Source: an uncultured Psychroflexus sp.
GTDB taxonomy: Bacteria > Bacteroidota > Bacteroidia > Flavobacteriales > Flavobacteriaceae
Reading direction: 5' to 3'
Assembly: GCA_913062845.1 (NCBI GenBank)
Contig: CAJXVZ010000017.1
Location: 1 to 48,195 of the forward strand
DNA length: 48,195 bases
Shown here: in pieces, positions 14,914 to 22,839 of the stretch
Position numbering within the stretch: position 1 is the first letter of the stretch
Layout: the number at the start of each line of letters is the position of its first letter
Translations under genes and position numbers: made by a program
The notes under the pieces: model-generated
Database searches by the model: none
Told to the model about the DNA's origin: nothing
Seen by the model: only the letters and a program-made list of their open reading frames with translations

Positions 14914-15675
14914 ATGAAAATACGACATATTAGAAATGCTACCATGCTTATTGAAACAAATAAGCATGTCTTTTTGGTGGATCCCATGTTGTCAGAAAAG
15001 GGTAGCATGCCCAGTTATACAGAAAAACGCTTTAATCCACAGAAAAACCCTATTGTTAAGCTACCGCAACAAACAAAGGAACAATTAAGTAAAGTCACAC
15101 ATTGCATCATCACACATTTACATTCTGACCATTTGGATAAAGCTGGCGAAAAATTTCTTAGAGAAAATAAAATTCCCGTCATATGCAGTACAAATGATGC
15201 TGAAGAGCTCAAAAAAAGAGGCTTAAATATTTTCAAAATAATAAAATACTGGCATCAAAGCGAATTTCAAGGGGTTTCCATTGACGGCATTCCTGCAAAA
15301 CATGGATACGGCAAAGTAGCAGAACTTATGGGAAATGTGATGGGTTATTTTATCAGGTATAAAAACAAATCTGTTTACCTTAGTTCAGATACTATATATA
15401 CCGCGGCTGTAGATAAAGTATTGAAAAGTTTTAAACCTGACATAAGTGTATTAGCCTGCGGATCTGCACAGCTTGATAAACATGAGCCTATCTTAATGAC
15501 CATGAAAGACATTCTAATATTTATTGAAAATGCTTCGGGCCATGTCATCGCTAATCATATGGAAGCTGTCAACCATTGTCCTACGACCAGAGAAATGCTT
15601 ACAGAGGCCTTGAAAGAAAAGAAACTTTCAAAAAAAGTCTGGATACCTGATGACGGAGAGGAAAAACTGTTTTAA
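14914..15675 (+). CDS. metallo-beta-lactamase fold hydrolase (UlaG-like)
   Basis: A 253-residue cytoplasmic protein of the MBL superfamily. It opens MKIRHIRNATMLIE and FLVDPML as the UlaG/L-ascorbate lactonase-like branch does. The zinc motif HxHxDH is THLHSDHLD (His68, His70, Asp72, His73), and SSDTIY (about 155) and the late ANHMEAVNHCP supply further ligands. The substrate cannot be told from the sequence. It follows the YpdA gene by 5 bases and is followed by a DUF4174 gene after 10, so a role in thiol or oxidative-stress chemistry is possible, as for the MBL proteins (persulfide dioxygenases, bacilliredoxin partners) found near bacillithiol genes, but this is inference. Confidence 0.82.
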   Translation: MKIRHIRNATMLIETNKHVFLVDPMLSEKGSMPSYTEKRFNPQKNPIVKLPQQTKEQLSKVTHCIITHLHSDHLDKAGEKFLRENKIPVICSTNDAEELKKRGLNIFKIIKYWHQSEFQGVSIDGIPAKHGYGKVAELMGNVMGYFIRYKNKSVYLSSDTIYTAAVDKVLKSFKPDISVLACGSAQLDKHEPILMTMKDILIFIENASGHVIANHMEAVNHCPTTREMLTEALKEKKLSKKVWIPDDGEEKLF

Positions 15676-15685
15676 AAAGCGTGCA

Positions 15686-16135
15686 ATGTTAAGACCTATT
15701 TTTTTAGTAATTGCAATTCTCATTATGACTCATAAAACTGAAGCCCAACAAAGTAAACTGAAAAAACATAGATGGCAAAACAGAATTTTAGTACTTAAGA
15801 CTGACTCTAAACAGAACGATAATTTTGTGAATCAGCTGCAAGAATTAAAGCAGCATAAAGTTGGCTTAATAGAAAGGAAACTGGTGTTATATACAGTTAT
15901 TGAAGATATGGTGTACTTTGATAACTTTAAATCTAAAGACCCTGCAAGCTATAAATTAAATGATCTTGATGAATTATCTGATATTTTCGGGAGCGAGGAT
16001 TATGAAATTATTTTAATTGGGTTGGATGGCGGCATAAAAGTTCGTGACATACAGAAAACTTCCATAAAACAACTTTTTGAAATAATTGACGTTATGCCTA
16101 TGCGAAGGAGAGAATTAAAAAATAAGGGTAAGTAA
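15686..16135 (+). CDS. DUF4174 domain protein, secreted
   Basis: The ATG at 15686 gives a 149-residue protein with a signal peptide (MLRPIFLVIAILIMTHKTEAQ); the longer frame from 15650 would overlap the MBL gene and bury the signal peptide. The DUF4174 landmarks are visible: KKHRWQNRILVLKT at the start of the mature domain, LIGLDGGIKVR near the middle and the family ending IIDVMPMRRREL. DUF4174 proteins are thought to have a thioredoxin-like fold without a redox cysteine pair; none is present here. Function unknown, site periplasm. Third gene of the ypdA operon. Confidence 0.8.
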   Translation: MLRPIFLVIAILIMTHKTEAQQSKLKKHRWQNRILVLKTDSKQNDNFVNQLQELKQHKVGLIERKLVLYTVIEDMVYFDNFKSKDPASYKLNDLDELSDIFGSEDYEIILIGLDGGIKVRDIQKTSIKQLFEIIDVMPMRRRELKNKGK

Positions 16136-16255
16136 TAGAAAATAATGTTTTCCAATACAAGAATTATTTTTTTAACTAATTGTTTTTCAGCACAATAATT
16201 TAAATATTTAAGTAAACAATATTTATCTTAATGAAATTTATATTTTAAAATTTAT

Positions 16256-16263
16256 TACTTTTG
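16256..16263 (+). promoter_or_regulatory. -7 promoter element of the trmD operon
   Basis: TACTTTTG matches TAnnTTTG and lies 18 bases before the ATG at 16282. No TTG is found 19 bases upstream, so the match is to the -7 part only. Confidence 0.5.
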
Positions 16264-16281
16264 CCTTGTAAAAATTATCCT

Positions 16282-16857
16282 ATGAAATATTTTATACCCT
16301 TGCTGTTTTTAGCCTTTGGCTTAAACACAAATGCTCAAAATTCTGGTGTAGTGAAAGCTTTCGATTCATTAGTTGAAAACAGTAACAGCTGGACAAAATA
16401 TCGGATGATCAAAAAAGATGAATTAGGTGCATACAAGCGTTTATTAATTTCAAAGACAGATAGTTTGGATAATAAAATTTCAAACTTAAATGATAGAATA
16501 AAAAAACTTGAATCAAGTCTTGAGAAAACTGAAAATGAGAACATTGCTTTAAAAGATGAGGTAGAGGGTTTAAAAAATGCCAGGGATGAAATAAGCATTG
16601 CAGGCTTATCACTACCTAAAGCAACATATTCTGTCATAGTCTGGAGTATAATTATAGTTTTAATTCTGATCTTAGCATTTGTCATAATCAAACTAAGAAA
16701 CCGTTGTATTGTAACGCAAGAAATCAAAGAGAACTTAGAAAATACAACAAAGGAATTTGAAGACTATAAACACAGAGCTATTGAAAAACAGCAGAAGTTA
16801 GGCAGAGAATTACTTGATGCACAAAAACTGGCCCAATCCAGAAATACGAAAAAATAA
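16282..16857 (+). CDS. coiled-coil membrane protein upstream of trmD
   Basis: A 191-residue protein: signal peptide ([19 protein letters not shown]), a long periplasmic coiled coil (about 50-100, with [19 protein letters not shown]), one membrane helix (about 116-137) and a second, cytoplasmic coiled coil (about 143-185). I chose the ATG at 16282, because the frame's first codon (TTG, 16261) lies inside the -7 box. Homologues in Flavobacteriia are often labelled tRNA (guanine-N1)-methyltransferase, which I think comes from the neighbouring gene: no methyltransferase motif is present. Its TAA shares a base with the trmD ATG, so the two are translationally coupled. The role is unknown; it could be a bitopic scaffold. 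Confidence 0.75.
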   Translation: MKYFIPLLFLAFGLNTNAQNSGVVKAFDSLVENSNSWTKYRMIKKDELGAYKRLLISKTDSLDNKISNLNDRIKKLESSLEKTENENIALKDEVEGLKNARDEISIAGLSLPKATYSVIVWSIIIVLILILAFVIIKLRNRCIVTQEIKENLENTTKEFEDYKHRAIEKQQKLGRELLDAQKLAQSRNTKK

Positions 16858-17528
16858 TGAGGATAGACATTGTATGTGTTGTTCCGGATCTGTTAAAAAG
16901 TCCTTTTGAAGCCTCTATAATGAAAAGAGCTATAGACAAAGGTCATGTAGAAGTTCATTTTCATAACCTAAGAGATTACACCAACAATAAATACAAGCAA
17001 GTAGATGATTACCAGTATGGTGGTGGTGCGGGAATGGTCTTAATGGCAGAACCTATTGATAAGTGTCTGGGCCAGTTAAAAAGCGAAAGACAATACGATG
17101 AAATTATATATTTGACGCCTGATGGTCACAGACTTGATCAACAAATGGCAAATACTATGTCTTTGCAACAAAATCTGATCTTCTTATGCGGACACTATAA
17201 GGGTATCGATCAGAGGGTGAGAGACATGCACATCACTAAAGAAATTTCCATAGGAGATTATGTTTTATCGGGAGGTGAAGTCGCAGCTATTGTTCTTTCA
17301 GATGCAATAATCAGGCTAATTCCAGGTGTGCTTAATGACGAGACCTCTGCACTAACAGATTCTTTTCAGGATAATTTGCTTGCCCCTCCGATTTATACAA
17401 GACCTGCAGAATACAAAGGACATAAAGTTCCTGAGATTCTAATGAGTGGCCACAAAAAGAAAATAGAAGAATGGCGAGAAGACCAGGCATTGAAAATAAC
17501 AAAAGAAAAAAGACCAGATCTAATTTAA
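16857..17528 (+). CDS. trmD: tRNA (guanine-37-N1)-methyltransferase
   Basis: TrmD methylates G37 next to the anticodon of tRNAs reading CNN and some other codons, which prevents +1 frameshifting. The 223-residue protein shows the SPOUT landmarks: the opening [27 protein letters not shown] (about 53-67), the knot that binds S-adenosylmethionine with [13 protein letters not shown] (about 110-122) and [15 protein letters not shown] (about 131-145), and the [19 protein letters not shown] region. Length is normal for the family in this phylum. Usual neighbours rimM, rpsP and rplS are absent; instead it lies between a coiled-coil gene (TAATG overlap) and an ExbD-like gene (4 bases). Confidence 0.97.
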   Translation: MRIDIVCVVPDLLKSPFEASIMKRAIDKGHVEVHFHNLRDYTNNKYKQVDDYQYGGGAGMVLMAEPIDKCLGQLKSERQYDEIIYLTPDGHRLDQQMANTMSLQQNLIFLCGHYKGIDQRVRDMHITKEISIGDYVLSGGEVAAIVLSDAIIRLIPGVLNDETSALTDSFQDNLLAPPIYTRPAEYKGHKVPEILMSGHKKKIEEWREDQALKITKEKRPDLI

Positions 17529-17532
17529 TTTT

Positions 17533-18099
17533 ATGAAAACAATTGCATTTTTAACCCTTTGCACAATTAGCTTAAGTTTAAATGCTCAAAGCTGGTTTGA
17601 CAAATCATGTGTGAATATCGACGAAGAAGTCCTTGAAGAAGATTTTAAAGCCTCAAGCGAAAGAAATATCCTTAAGATCATTGTCAATCAGGCAGGTGAC
17701 ATAGAAATAAATGACGAAGTAAAAAAAGACATTAACGAAATACGTTTTAAAGAGTTGGTTCTTGACTTTGTAACCAATCCTGACGACAATAAAAATAAAG
17801 CTGATAAACCTGAAAAAGTATATGTCCAGATTAAAAGTTTAAATAATGACAAAAAGCAGCTTGAAAGCATAAAGTACTTTGTACAGGATGTTTATCTGTA
17901 TTTATGGGATAAAGAGGCTGATCAAAGATTCAAATCTGCTTACGTAGACCTGAATTGCAAAAAGAGGGAAAAAGTTTTTAATGCTTTTCCATTGAGAATA
18001 ATTGATGATGTCAAGGCTGAAAAAAAGAAAAGCAATAACTTACCCAGAAAATCCGGACCCGGCCTACCACCTTTTGGCGGTGATGTCAAGAAAAATTAA
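17533..18099 (+). CDS. secreted protein resembling the periplasmic domain of ExbD
   Basis: A 188-residue protein with a cleavable signal peptide (MKTIAFLTLCTISLSLNAQ). Residues 43-158 resemble the periplasmic part of Bacteroidota ExbD-type proteins: ERNILKIIVNQAGDIEIN, then ELVLDFVTNPDDN, VYVQIKSLNNDKK, YFVQDVYLYL and the ending FPLRIIDDVKAE. Normal ExbD has an uncleaved N-terminal helix with an essential Asp, which energises TonB; this protein lacks both and would be free in the periplasm. The tail is Pro, Gly and Lys rich (SGPGLPPFGGDVKK). It starts 4 bases after trmD and its stop overlaps the convergent T9SS gene by four bases. The resemblance is from pattern memory and needs a profile search. 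Confidence 0.6.
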   Translation: MKTIAFLTLCTISLSLNAQSWFDKSCVNIDEEVLEEDFKASSERNILKIIVNQAGDIEINDEVKKDINEIRFKELVLDFVTNPDDNKNKADKPEKVYVQIKSLNNDKKQLESIKYFVQDVYLYLWDKEADQRFKSAYVDLNCKKREKVFNAFPLRIIDDVKAEKKKSNNLPRKSGPGLPPFGGDVKKN

Positions 18100-20975
18100 C
18101 GCTTTAACGTAAAGTTACCAACGAGAATCCTACCGCTTTCCAGCTCAATTTTATACCAGTAGTCATTTGATGGCATGGGTTTTCCATTAAAAAAACCATC
18201 CCAGAAACTATCAAGACCTCTAAAAGATTTTAAAAGTTTGCCATACCTGTCAAATATAAAAACCTGTGCCAGGGCTTCTTTTTTATTGAAAACGCCTTTA
18301 AAGGTCCATACATCGTTTACTCCATCAGCATTAGGCGTGAAGTAATCCATTATACCTAAAATACCAAAGGTTTTTTGAACGACTCCACAACCGTTTTTAT
18401 CTCGGACAAACATATCATAAATACCTGGAAGTAAATTTTCAAACACGTTACTGTCCTGATAAGGTCCATCCGCACTCAGGGCGTACTCATAGTCACCGAT
18501 GCTTTCAGCTGCTACGTTTACGGTAACACTGTTTCGATCCTCAAAAAACTCTTCGATTTCAAGCTCATAGGCAGGTAAACCTGACTCTATTACCTCTATA
18601 TTTCTGAAATTGGTACAACCGGTATCAAGGTTTGTAAGAGCTACCTCATAATTTCCGATTTCATTCACCTGTATACCTGAGGTCGTTTCTCCGGAGGCAA
18701 TCCAAAGAAATTCAAAGTTATCAAGTTCATTTTCAGGAACACCAGATTGTATTGTAATAGGATTGGGAAAATCCTCCACGCAATAGTAGGCAATGGTATC
18801 ACTGGTAGGTGGAAGTAAAACTACTTCCAGAGATAATGCGCCCAATTCTTTACAAAACTGGTCGCTATCAATATTAAAAAAAACATCCTGTTGATATGGA
18901 TTTTGATTTTGAAATTCATTAGGATTCTGTATCGGATTTTCCTGATTAAGTGCATCATTTTCAGTCAGGTAAAAATCTGACACAATTATATTCTCTTGAG
19001 ATTCGATTTGTGTCAAATCAAAGGTTACAAGACCATTCTGGTTATCATCACAAAGATTCAAAGTATAATCCTGGACATTTACAGCAATAACATCCAGTGT
19101 TAATTCCATGATATTTTCACAGCCTGTAACTGTATTTTGTACGACCACACTTAAGGTTTGAGGAGCACTTAAATTACTGTAAGCATTAATATTTTGAATA
19201 GCATTTTCAAAATTCTGAGCATCTTCCGTACTTTCAAAATAAGTAAAACTGTAGTCATCCAGATTTTCACCTTCGGCTATGAATTTTACATTGGCTTCAG
19301 TAAGGTTATAAGTTGCTGTGTTTTGTTCAAAATCAGTTACGCATTCATCCAGGAAAGCATTATTTTGTTCAGGTAATTCAAAATAAGTCACTATGGCCAG
19401 ACCTATAATAGGGCAACTACCGTCATTTAGATCTACCTCCAAAGCATAGGTTTCCTGAAAAGGTAATGTAACACCACTTGGCTGACTTATTTCGAGTGTT
19501 GCTGAGGTTTCATTTGATATTACAGTCCCATCCCTGGTCCATTCGTAGGTTGAGTTCGGTTCATTCTGCTCATCTTCAAAGAAAAGCGTGAATGATTCAC
19601 CGTCGCATAAATTTAGTTGTTGCGTATTGAGACCCGTAATATCTACTCTTGAGGAAAATATAGACTGTATAAAAGGCGGAAGTCCAAATGTAGCAATTCT
19701 TCCTCCCAGAGAAATTGCCCCTTGTGTAAATTGTTCGGTGTAAGAAGCTGCTGCGCCTGCAAGTTCAGGCTCATTAATTACGCTTAGCTTCGATTCTGAA
19801 AGCATTGTTCTGTATATTTTTCCATCCGGTGCTACCTGAAGAGCTCCGGACCCTTGGCCGGTTACACCACTAAATTGAAATTGTGAACCAAGAATATCTG
19901 CGGCTTCAAGATCCCATTGAAATATTTGAGGAACGCCATCAGAAGCTACGCAAGCATATGCCTTTGTACCACCAGGTGAAAATTCAACACCGTAAGAACT
20001 AATGTTATTTATCAGCTCCAATGGATTTGATACGACACCAGTTGAAGAATTAAAGTCAAACAGAAAGACATTCCCTGTTCCCTGGTCATTATTGGTTACA
20101 GGATCGTAATCTAAGGTTTGATTTGCTACCAATAATTTATCACCGTTTGGAGAAGCCTTCAAATATCCCAGCGCTGCTCTTCTGTAATTGTCTGTTGACA
20201 TCAATGGGCCTACCTGAGAGGTCACCGGGGTTTCATTCATTCCATTCTCATCAATACGGAACGCATAAAAGGTATCTTTGAAATGAGTCAGAACCCAAAC
20301 CGATTCGCAATCCTGACCTCTTACTGCTGTTATTTTTTCTGAACATTTATACTTAATGTCTTCAGAATCATTAGGGTCATAGGTTACCAGTTCAATATTT
20401 TTTTGAGTTGCAACAACATCTCCAAGTCCTCCGTTAAGGGTCATATCTACCACCGAATAATTGAAACCATTGTTAAATCCATCGTCATCCAGTGGAATGG
20501 ACTGTTGCCCGGGATCATTATAATCGTTTATCGGGTTACCAAATTCGTCTGCAGGTCCCTGTGCCGGAAAGGCAAAAGCATTATTATGATGTGGTTCATC
20601 TACCGTGAATACAAAAAAGAGATTCTCCTCTGTAGGATGTGGAACAATAAGACCACTGGATGTACTTGAAGGATCACCATTGAGACCAGTTCCTCCGAAA
20701 TAATCTGCATTTGGCATGATTTGGTGGTCTGCTGTCCATACGGTCCTTCCGTCGGTATAAAAAAGCAGATCTCCATTTGAATCAGAAATGGAGGAACAGC
20801 CTTCAAGTGTATTAACCTGACCATCTAACAGGACCGATGGTGGTGAGGTATTAAAGGTAATTCCTGCATTTTGACCAAAATACCAATTATTGGCTTCTCC
20901 CTGAGTAAAACCTAAAGCGGGTAATAAGAAGAAAATGAAAAGTAAAAACCTGTGTATTGAATGTTTTTTATGCAT
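18096..20975 (-). CDS. T9SS type B sorting domain surface protein
   Basis: The 959-residue protein starts with a signal peptide (through LPALGFTQG). Residues 25-430 look like a beta-propeller (NWYFGQNAGITF, SSGLIVPHPTEENLFFVFT, KASPNGDKLLVANQ, QVAPDGKIYRTM), followed by PKD/Ig-like beta domains with paired cysteines (about 445-865). The last 87 residues from MDYFTPNADGVNDVWTF to GNFTLKR are the CHU_C / gliding-motility type B signal that sends proteins through the T9SS; type B cargo is often adhesins or gliding-associated proteins. The ATG at 20975 is only 4 bases from a -7 box. Four bases overlap the convergent ExbD-like gene, so there is no room for a hairpin terminator between them. Confidence 0.9.
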   Translation of the reverse strand: MHKKHSIHRFLLFIFFLLPALGFTQGEANNWYFGQNAGITFNTSPPSVLLDGQVNTLEGCSSISDSNGDLLFYTDGRTVWTADHQIMPNADYFGGTGLNGDPSSTSSGLIVPHPTEENLFFVFTVDEPHHNNAFAFPAQGPADEFGNPINDYNDPGQQSIPLDDDGFNNGFNYSVVDMTLNGGLGDVVATQKNIELVTYDPNDSEDIKYKCSEKITAVRGQDCESVWVLTHFKDTFYAFRIDENGMNETPVTSQVGPLMSTDNYRRAALGYLKASPNGDKLLVANQTLDYDPVTNNDQGTGNVFLFDFNSSTGVVSNPLELINNISSYGVEFSPGGTKAYACVASDGVPQIFQWDLEAADILGSQFQFSGVTGQGSGALQVAPDGKIYRTMLSESKLSVINEPELAGAAASYTEQFTQGAISLGGRIATFGLPPFIQSIFSSRVDITGLNTQQLNLCDGESFTLFFEDEQNEPNSTYEWTRDGTVISNETSATLEISQPSGVTLPFQETYALEVDLNDGSCPIIGLAIVTYFELPEQNNAFLDECVTDFEQNTATYNLTEANVKFIAEGENLDDYSFTYFESTEDAQNFENAIQNINAYSNLSAPQTLSVVVQNTVTGCENIMELTLDVIAVNVQDYTLNLCDDNQNGLVTFDLTQIESQENIIVSDFYLTENDALNQENPIQNPNEFQNQNPYQQDVFFNIDSDQFCKELGALSLEVVLLPPTSDTIAYYCVEDFPNPITIQSGVPENELDNFEFLWIASGETTSGIQVNEIGNYEVALTNLDTGCTNFRNIEVIESGLPAYELEIEEFFEDRNSVTVNVAAESIGDYEYALSADGPYQDSNVFENLLPGIYDMFVRDKNGCGVVQKTFGILGIMDYFTPNADGVNDVWTFKGVFNKKEALAQVFIFDRYGKLLKSFRGLDSFWDGFFNGKPMPSNDYWYKIELESGRILVGNFTLKR

Positions 20976-20979
20976 TCAA

Positions 20980-20987
20980 CAAATATA
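20980..20987 (-). promoter_or_regulatory. -7 promoter element, possibly giving a leaderless transcript
   Basis: TATATTTG on the minus strand, ending 4 bases before the ATG at 20975. It is also the left arm of a dyad, CAAATAT with ATATTTG (20980-20996). No TTG at the proper spacing. Confidence 0.4.
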
Positions 20988-20998
20988 AAATATTTGGA

Positions 20999-21814
20999 TT
21001 ACAAATCCCTCTTCTTAAGCAGGGCATAAGCTCCGTAAATGAATAAAGCTGTCCAGATTAAAACTGTAACGACATTGACCCAACTTACGCTGTAATCTCT
21101 CAAGAGTTCTGCGTTAAGCTGTTTCGCTGCTGAATTAATAACGTCTAATCTTGTAATGGGTTCAGGTATAAGGCCCCACATTGACATTAAAGGTGTGAAA
21201 TCTCCAATAAACTCAAAACTGGTATCCCTTAAACTGGCCAGTGAAATTCCCTCAATTATCCATAGCAGGAATAAAAAACCAAGTGCGAAAGCTGAACGTT
21301 TGACCAGCAGACCTAAGAATAAGCACAATGAAAAGAAACCTAAAAGTTTCACGAAGTAACCTCCAATATACTCAAGGTCTGAAAATATGATCTGAAACTC
21401 ATCATAATCTGAAAAGATCAGACCTAAAACCAGAGTAACTATAAATAACAAGATCGTTGAGCATAAGGCATACAGTACAGACACATAAAATTTTGAAAGT
21501 ATGAACTCCTTTTTGCTTAAACCATCTATGAGATTTTGTTTTAAAGTCCTATTGGTATATTCGCTAGACATCATTGATACGATTACAATAGCCAAAATTA
21601 TTTTAAGAAATGCCACGAAAAAGCTCATAAAATGCCAGGTGTAAGGAAAGTTGTATATACCCTGATCTGCAAGCCTGAATTCTATTCCAAAGTCAAATTT
21701 TACAGTTGAAAGTAAAGCGGCGGACAAAAACAAACTGAAGTATAATATAGTCATGATCTTTGCAGATCTACTGTGCTTAAGCTTGAATAATTCTATATTG
21801 ATGAGTCGTAACAT
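20999..21814 (-). CDS. ABC-2 type transporter permease
   Basis: A 271-residue membrane protein with six hydrophobic segments. It starts MLRLINIELFKLKHSRSAK, the amphipathic N-terminus typical of ABC-2 permeases, and has the SSEYTNRTLKQNLIDGLSKKEF loop (about residues 83-104) that contacts the ATPase, ending with a basic LLKKRDL. The start is 5 bases after the stop of the ATPase gene, so both form one exporter, with two copies of each. The substrate is not evident; relatives handle lipids, peptides or antibiotics, or serve gliding (GldA/GldF), but there is no gldG here. Confidence 0.85.
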   Translation of the reverse strand: MLRLINIELFKLKHSRSAKIMTILYFSLFLSAALLSTVKFDFGIEFRLADQGIYNFPYTWHFMSFFVAFLKIILAIVIVSMMSSEYTNRTLKQNLIDGLSKKEFILSKFYVSVLYALCSTILLFIVTLVLGLIFSDYDEFQIIFSDLEYIGGYFVKLLGFFSLCLFLGLLVKRSAFALGFLFLLWIIEGISLASLRDTSFEFIGDFTPLMSMWGLIPEPITRLDVINSAAKQLNAELLRDYSVSWVNVVTVLIWTALFIYGAYALLKKRDL

Positions 21815-21819
21815 ATTTT

Positions 21820-22716
21820 CTAATTTGTGAGTTTAAGGAACTGTTCTTCAAGGCTTTCTTTTCGTTTTACAAGATGCGTTAAAGTAAAGCCTTTATCAAA
21901 ACAAAGCTTATTAAAGTCGGCAGCTGAATAATCTTTACTTAAAAAGATTTTTACCGGTTCATTATGTGTTTTATTAAATTTATCTACGAAGTCTAAGTTC
22001 TCAATAAATTTCATGAACTCCTCTTGATCATCAGAAAGAGCTTCGATATAACCAAATGAGGCATTCATCTCATCCACTCTTCCGGCATAAAGTTTCACGC
22101 CCTTTCTTATAACCACGACATGCGTACATATTTTTTCCACCTCATCCAGCAGATGCGAGGCCAAAAGAATGGTTGTTCCGTTTGCAGCTATTTTCTTAAT
22201 GATTTCTCTGATTTGATGAATGCCCTTGGGATCTAAGCCATTTGTAGGTTCATCAAGTATGAGAATTTCGGGATCATTCAGTAAGGCAGATGCAATGGCC
22301 AATCGTTGTTTCATACCCAGAGAGTAGGTTTTAAAATGGTCATGCTGTCGGTCATGGAGTTCTACTGTCTGAAGAACATTTTGGATATTATCTTCACTGA
22401 TCTCTTTTATTTTACAAACCAACTTGAGGTTGTCCAAAGCAGACATGTTCGGATAAAAGTTCGGGCTCTCTATAATAGCCCCTACTTTTTTTAGGGCATC
22501 ATGGGTTTCCATCTCTCCTGAAAACCATTCAAAACTTCCTGAGGTTACATTGATCACATTCAGAACCATACCAAGCGTTGTAGACTTGCCACTTCCGTTT
22601 GGTCCCAAAATACCGTATACATGACCTTTTTGTATTTTAAAACTTAGCTCAGAAACTGCTTTGAACCTGCCAAATTGTTTAGTAAGGTTTTTTAATTCTA
22701 AAATCGTTTCAGACAT
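21820..22716 (-). CDS. ABC transporter ATP-binding protein
   Basis: The 298-residue ATPase carries Walker A GPNGSGKST (38-46), the signature SLGMKQRL (132-139, the variant of LSGGQ found in ABC-2 exporters), Walker B ILILDEPTNGLD (151-162) and the switch His188 (LASHLL). The Q-loop Gln is replaced in IIESPNFYP (81-89), usual for the BcrA/GldA-like branch. The last 85 residues form the extra C-terminal domain of this branch. It powers the permease encoded 5 bases downstream. The signals suggest export rather than uptake, since no binding protein gene is present. Confidence 0.93.
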   Translation of the reverse strand: MSETILELKNLTKQFGRFKAVSELSFKIQKGHVYGILGPNGSGKSTTLGMVLNVINVTSGSFEWFSGEMETHDALKKVGAIIESPNFYPNMSALDNLKLVCKIKEISEDNIQNVLQTVELHDRQHDHFKTYSLGMKQRLAIASALLNDPEILILDEPTNGLDPKGIHQIREIIKKIAANGTTILLASHLLDEVEKICTHVVVIRKGVKLYAGRVDEMNASFGYIEALSDDQEEFMKFIENLDFVDKFNKTHNEPVKIFLSKDYSAADFNKLCFDKGFTLTHLVKRKESLEEQFLKLTN

Positions 22717-22792
22717 ATCGTAGATTTATTTGTTAGACGATTATCTTAAATATTTGTTACAAAGATTGTCTTATAGTTTTTCTAGCAATAAC

Positions 22793-22818
22793 AAAAAAGG
22801 CTCCCTGTCGGAAGCCTT
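22793..22818 (-). terminator. terminator of the M61 peptidase gene
   Basis: On the minus strand AAGGCTTCC pairs with GGGAGCCTT (one G-U pair), loop GACA, followed by six T. It lies 22 bases after the stop at 22840. Confidence 0.88.
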
Positions 22819-22839
22819 CATAGTTCAAGTTTCAAAAAT

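Noticed and set aside
15650-15685. Earlier ATG for the DUF4174 gene
   Set aside because: It would overlap the MBL gene by 26 bases and add a charged stretch in front of the signal peptide; the ATG at 15686 fits better.
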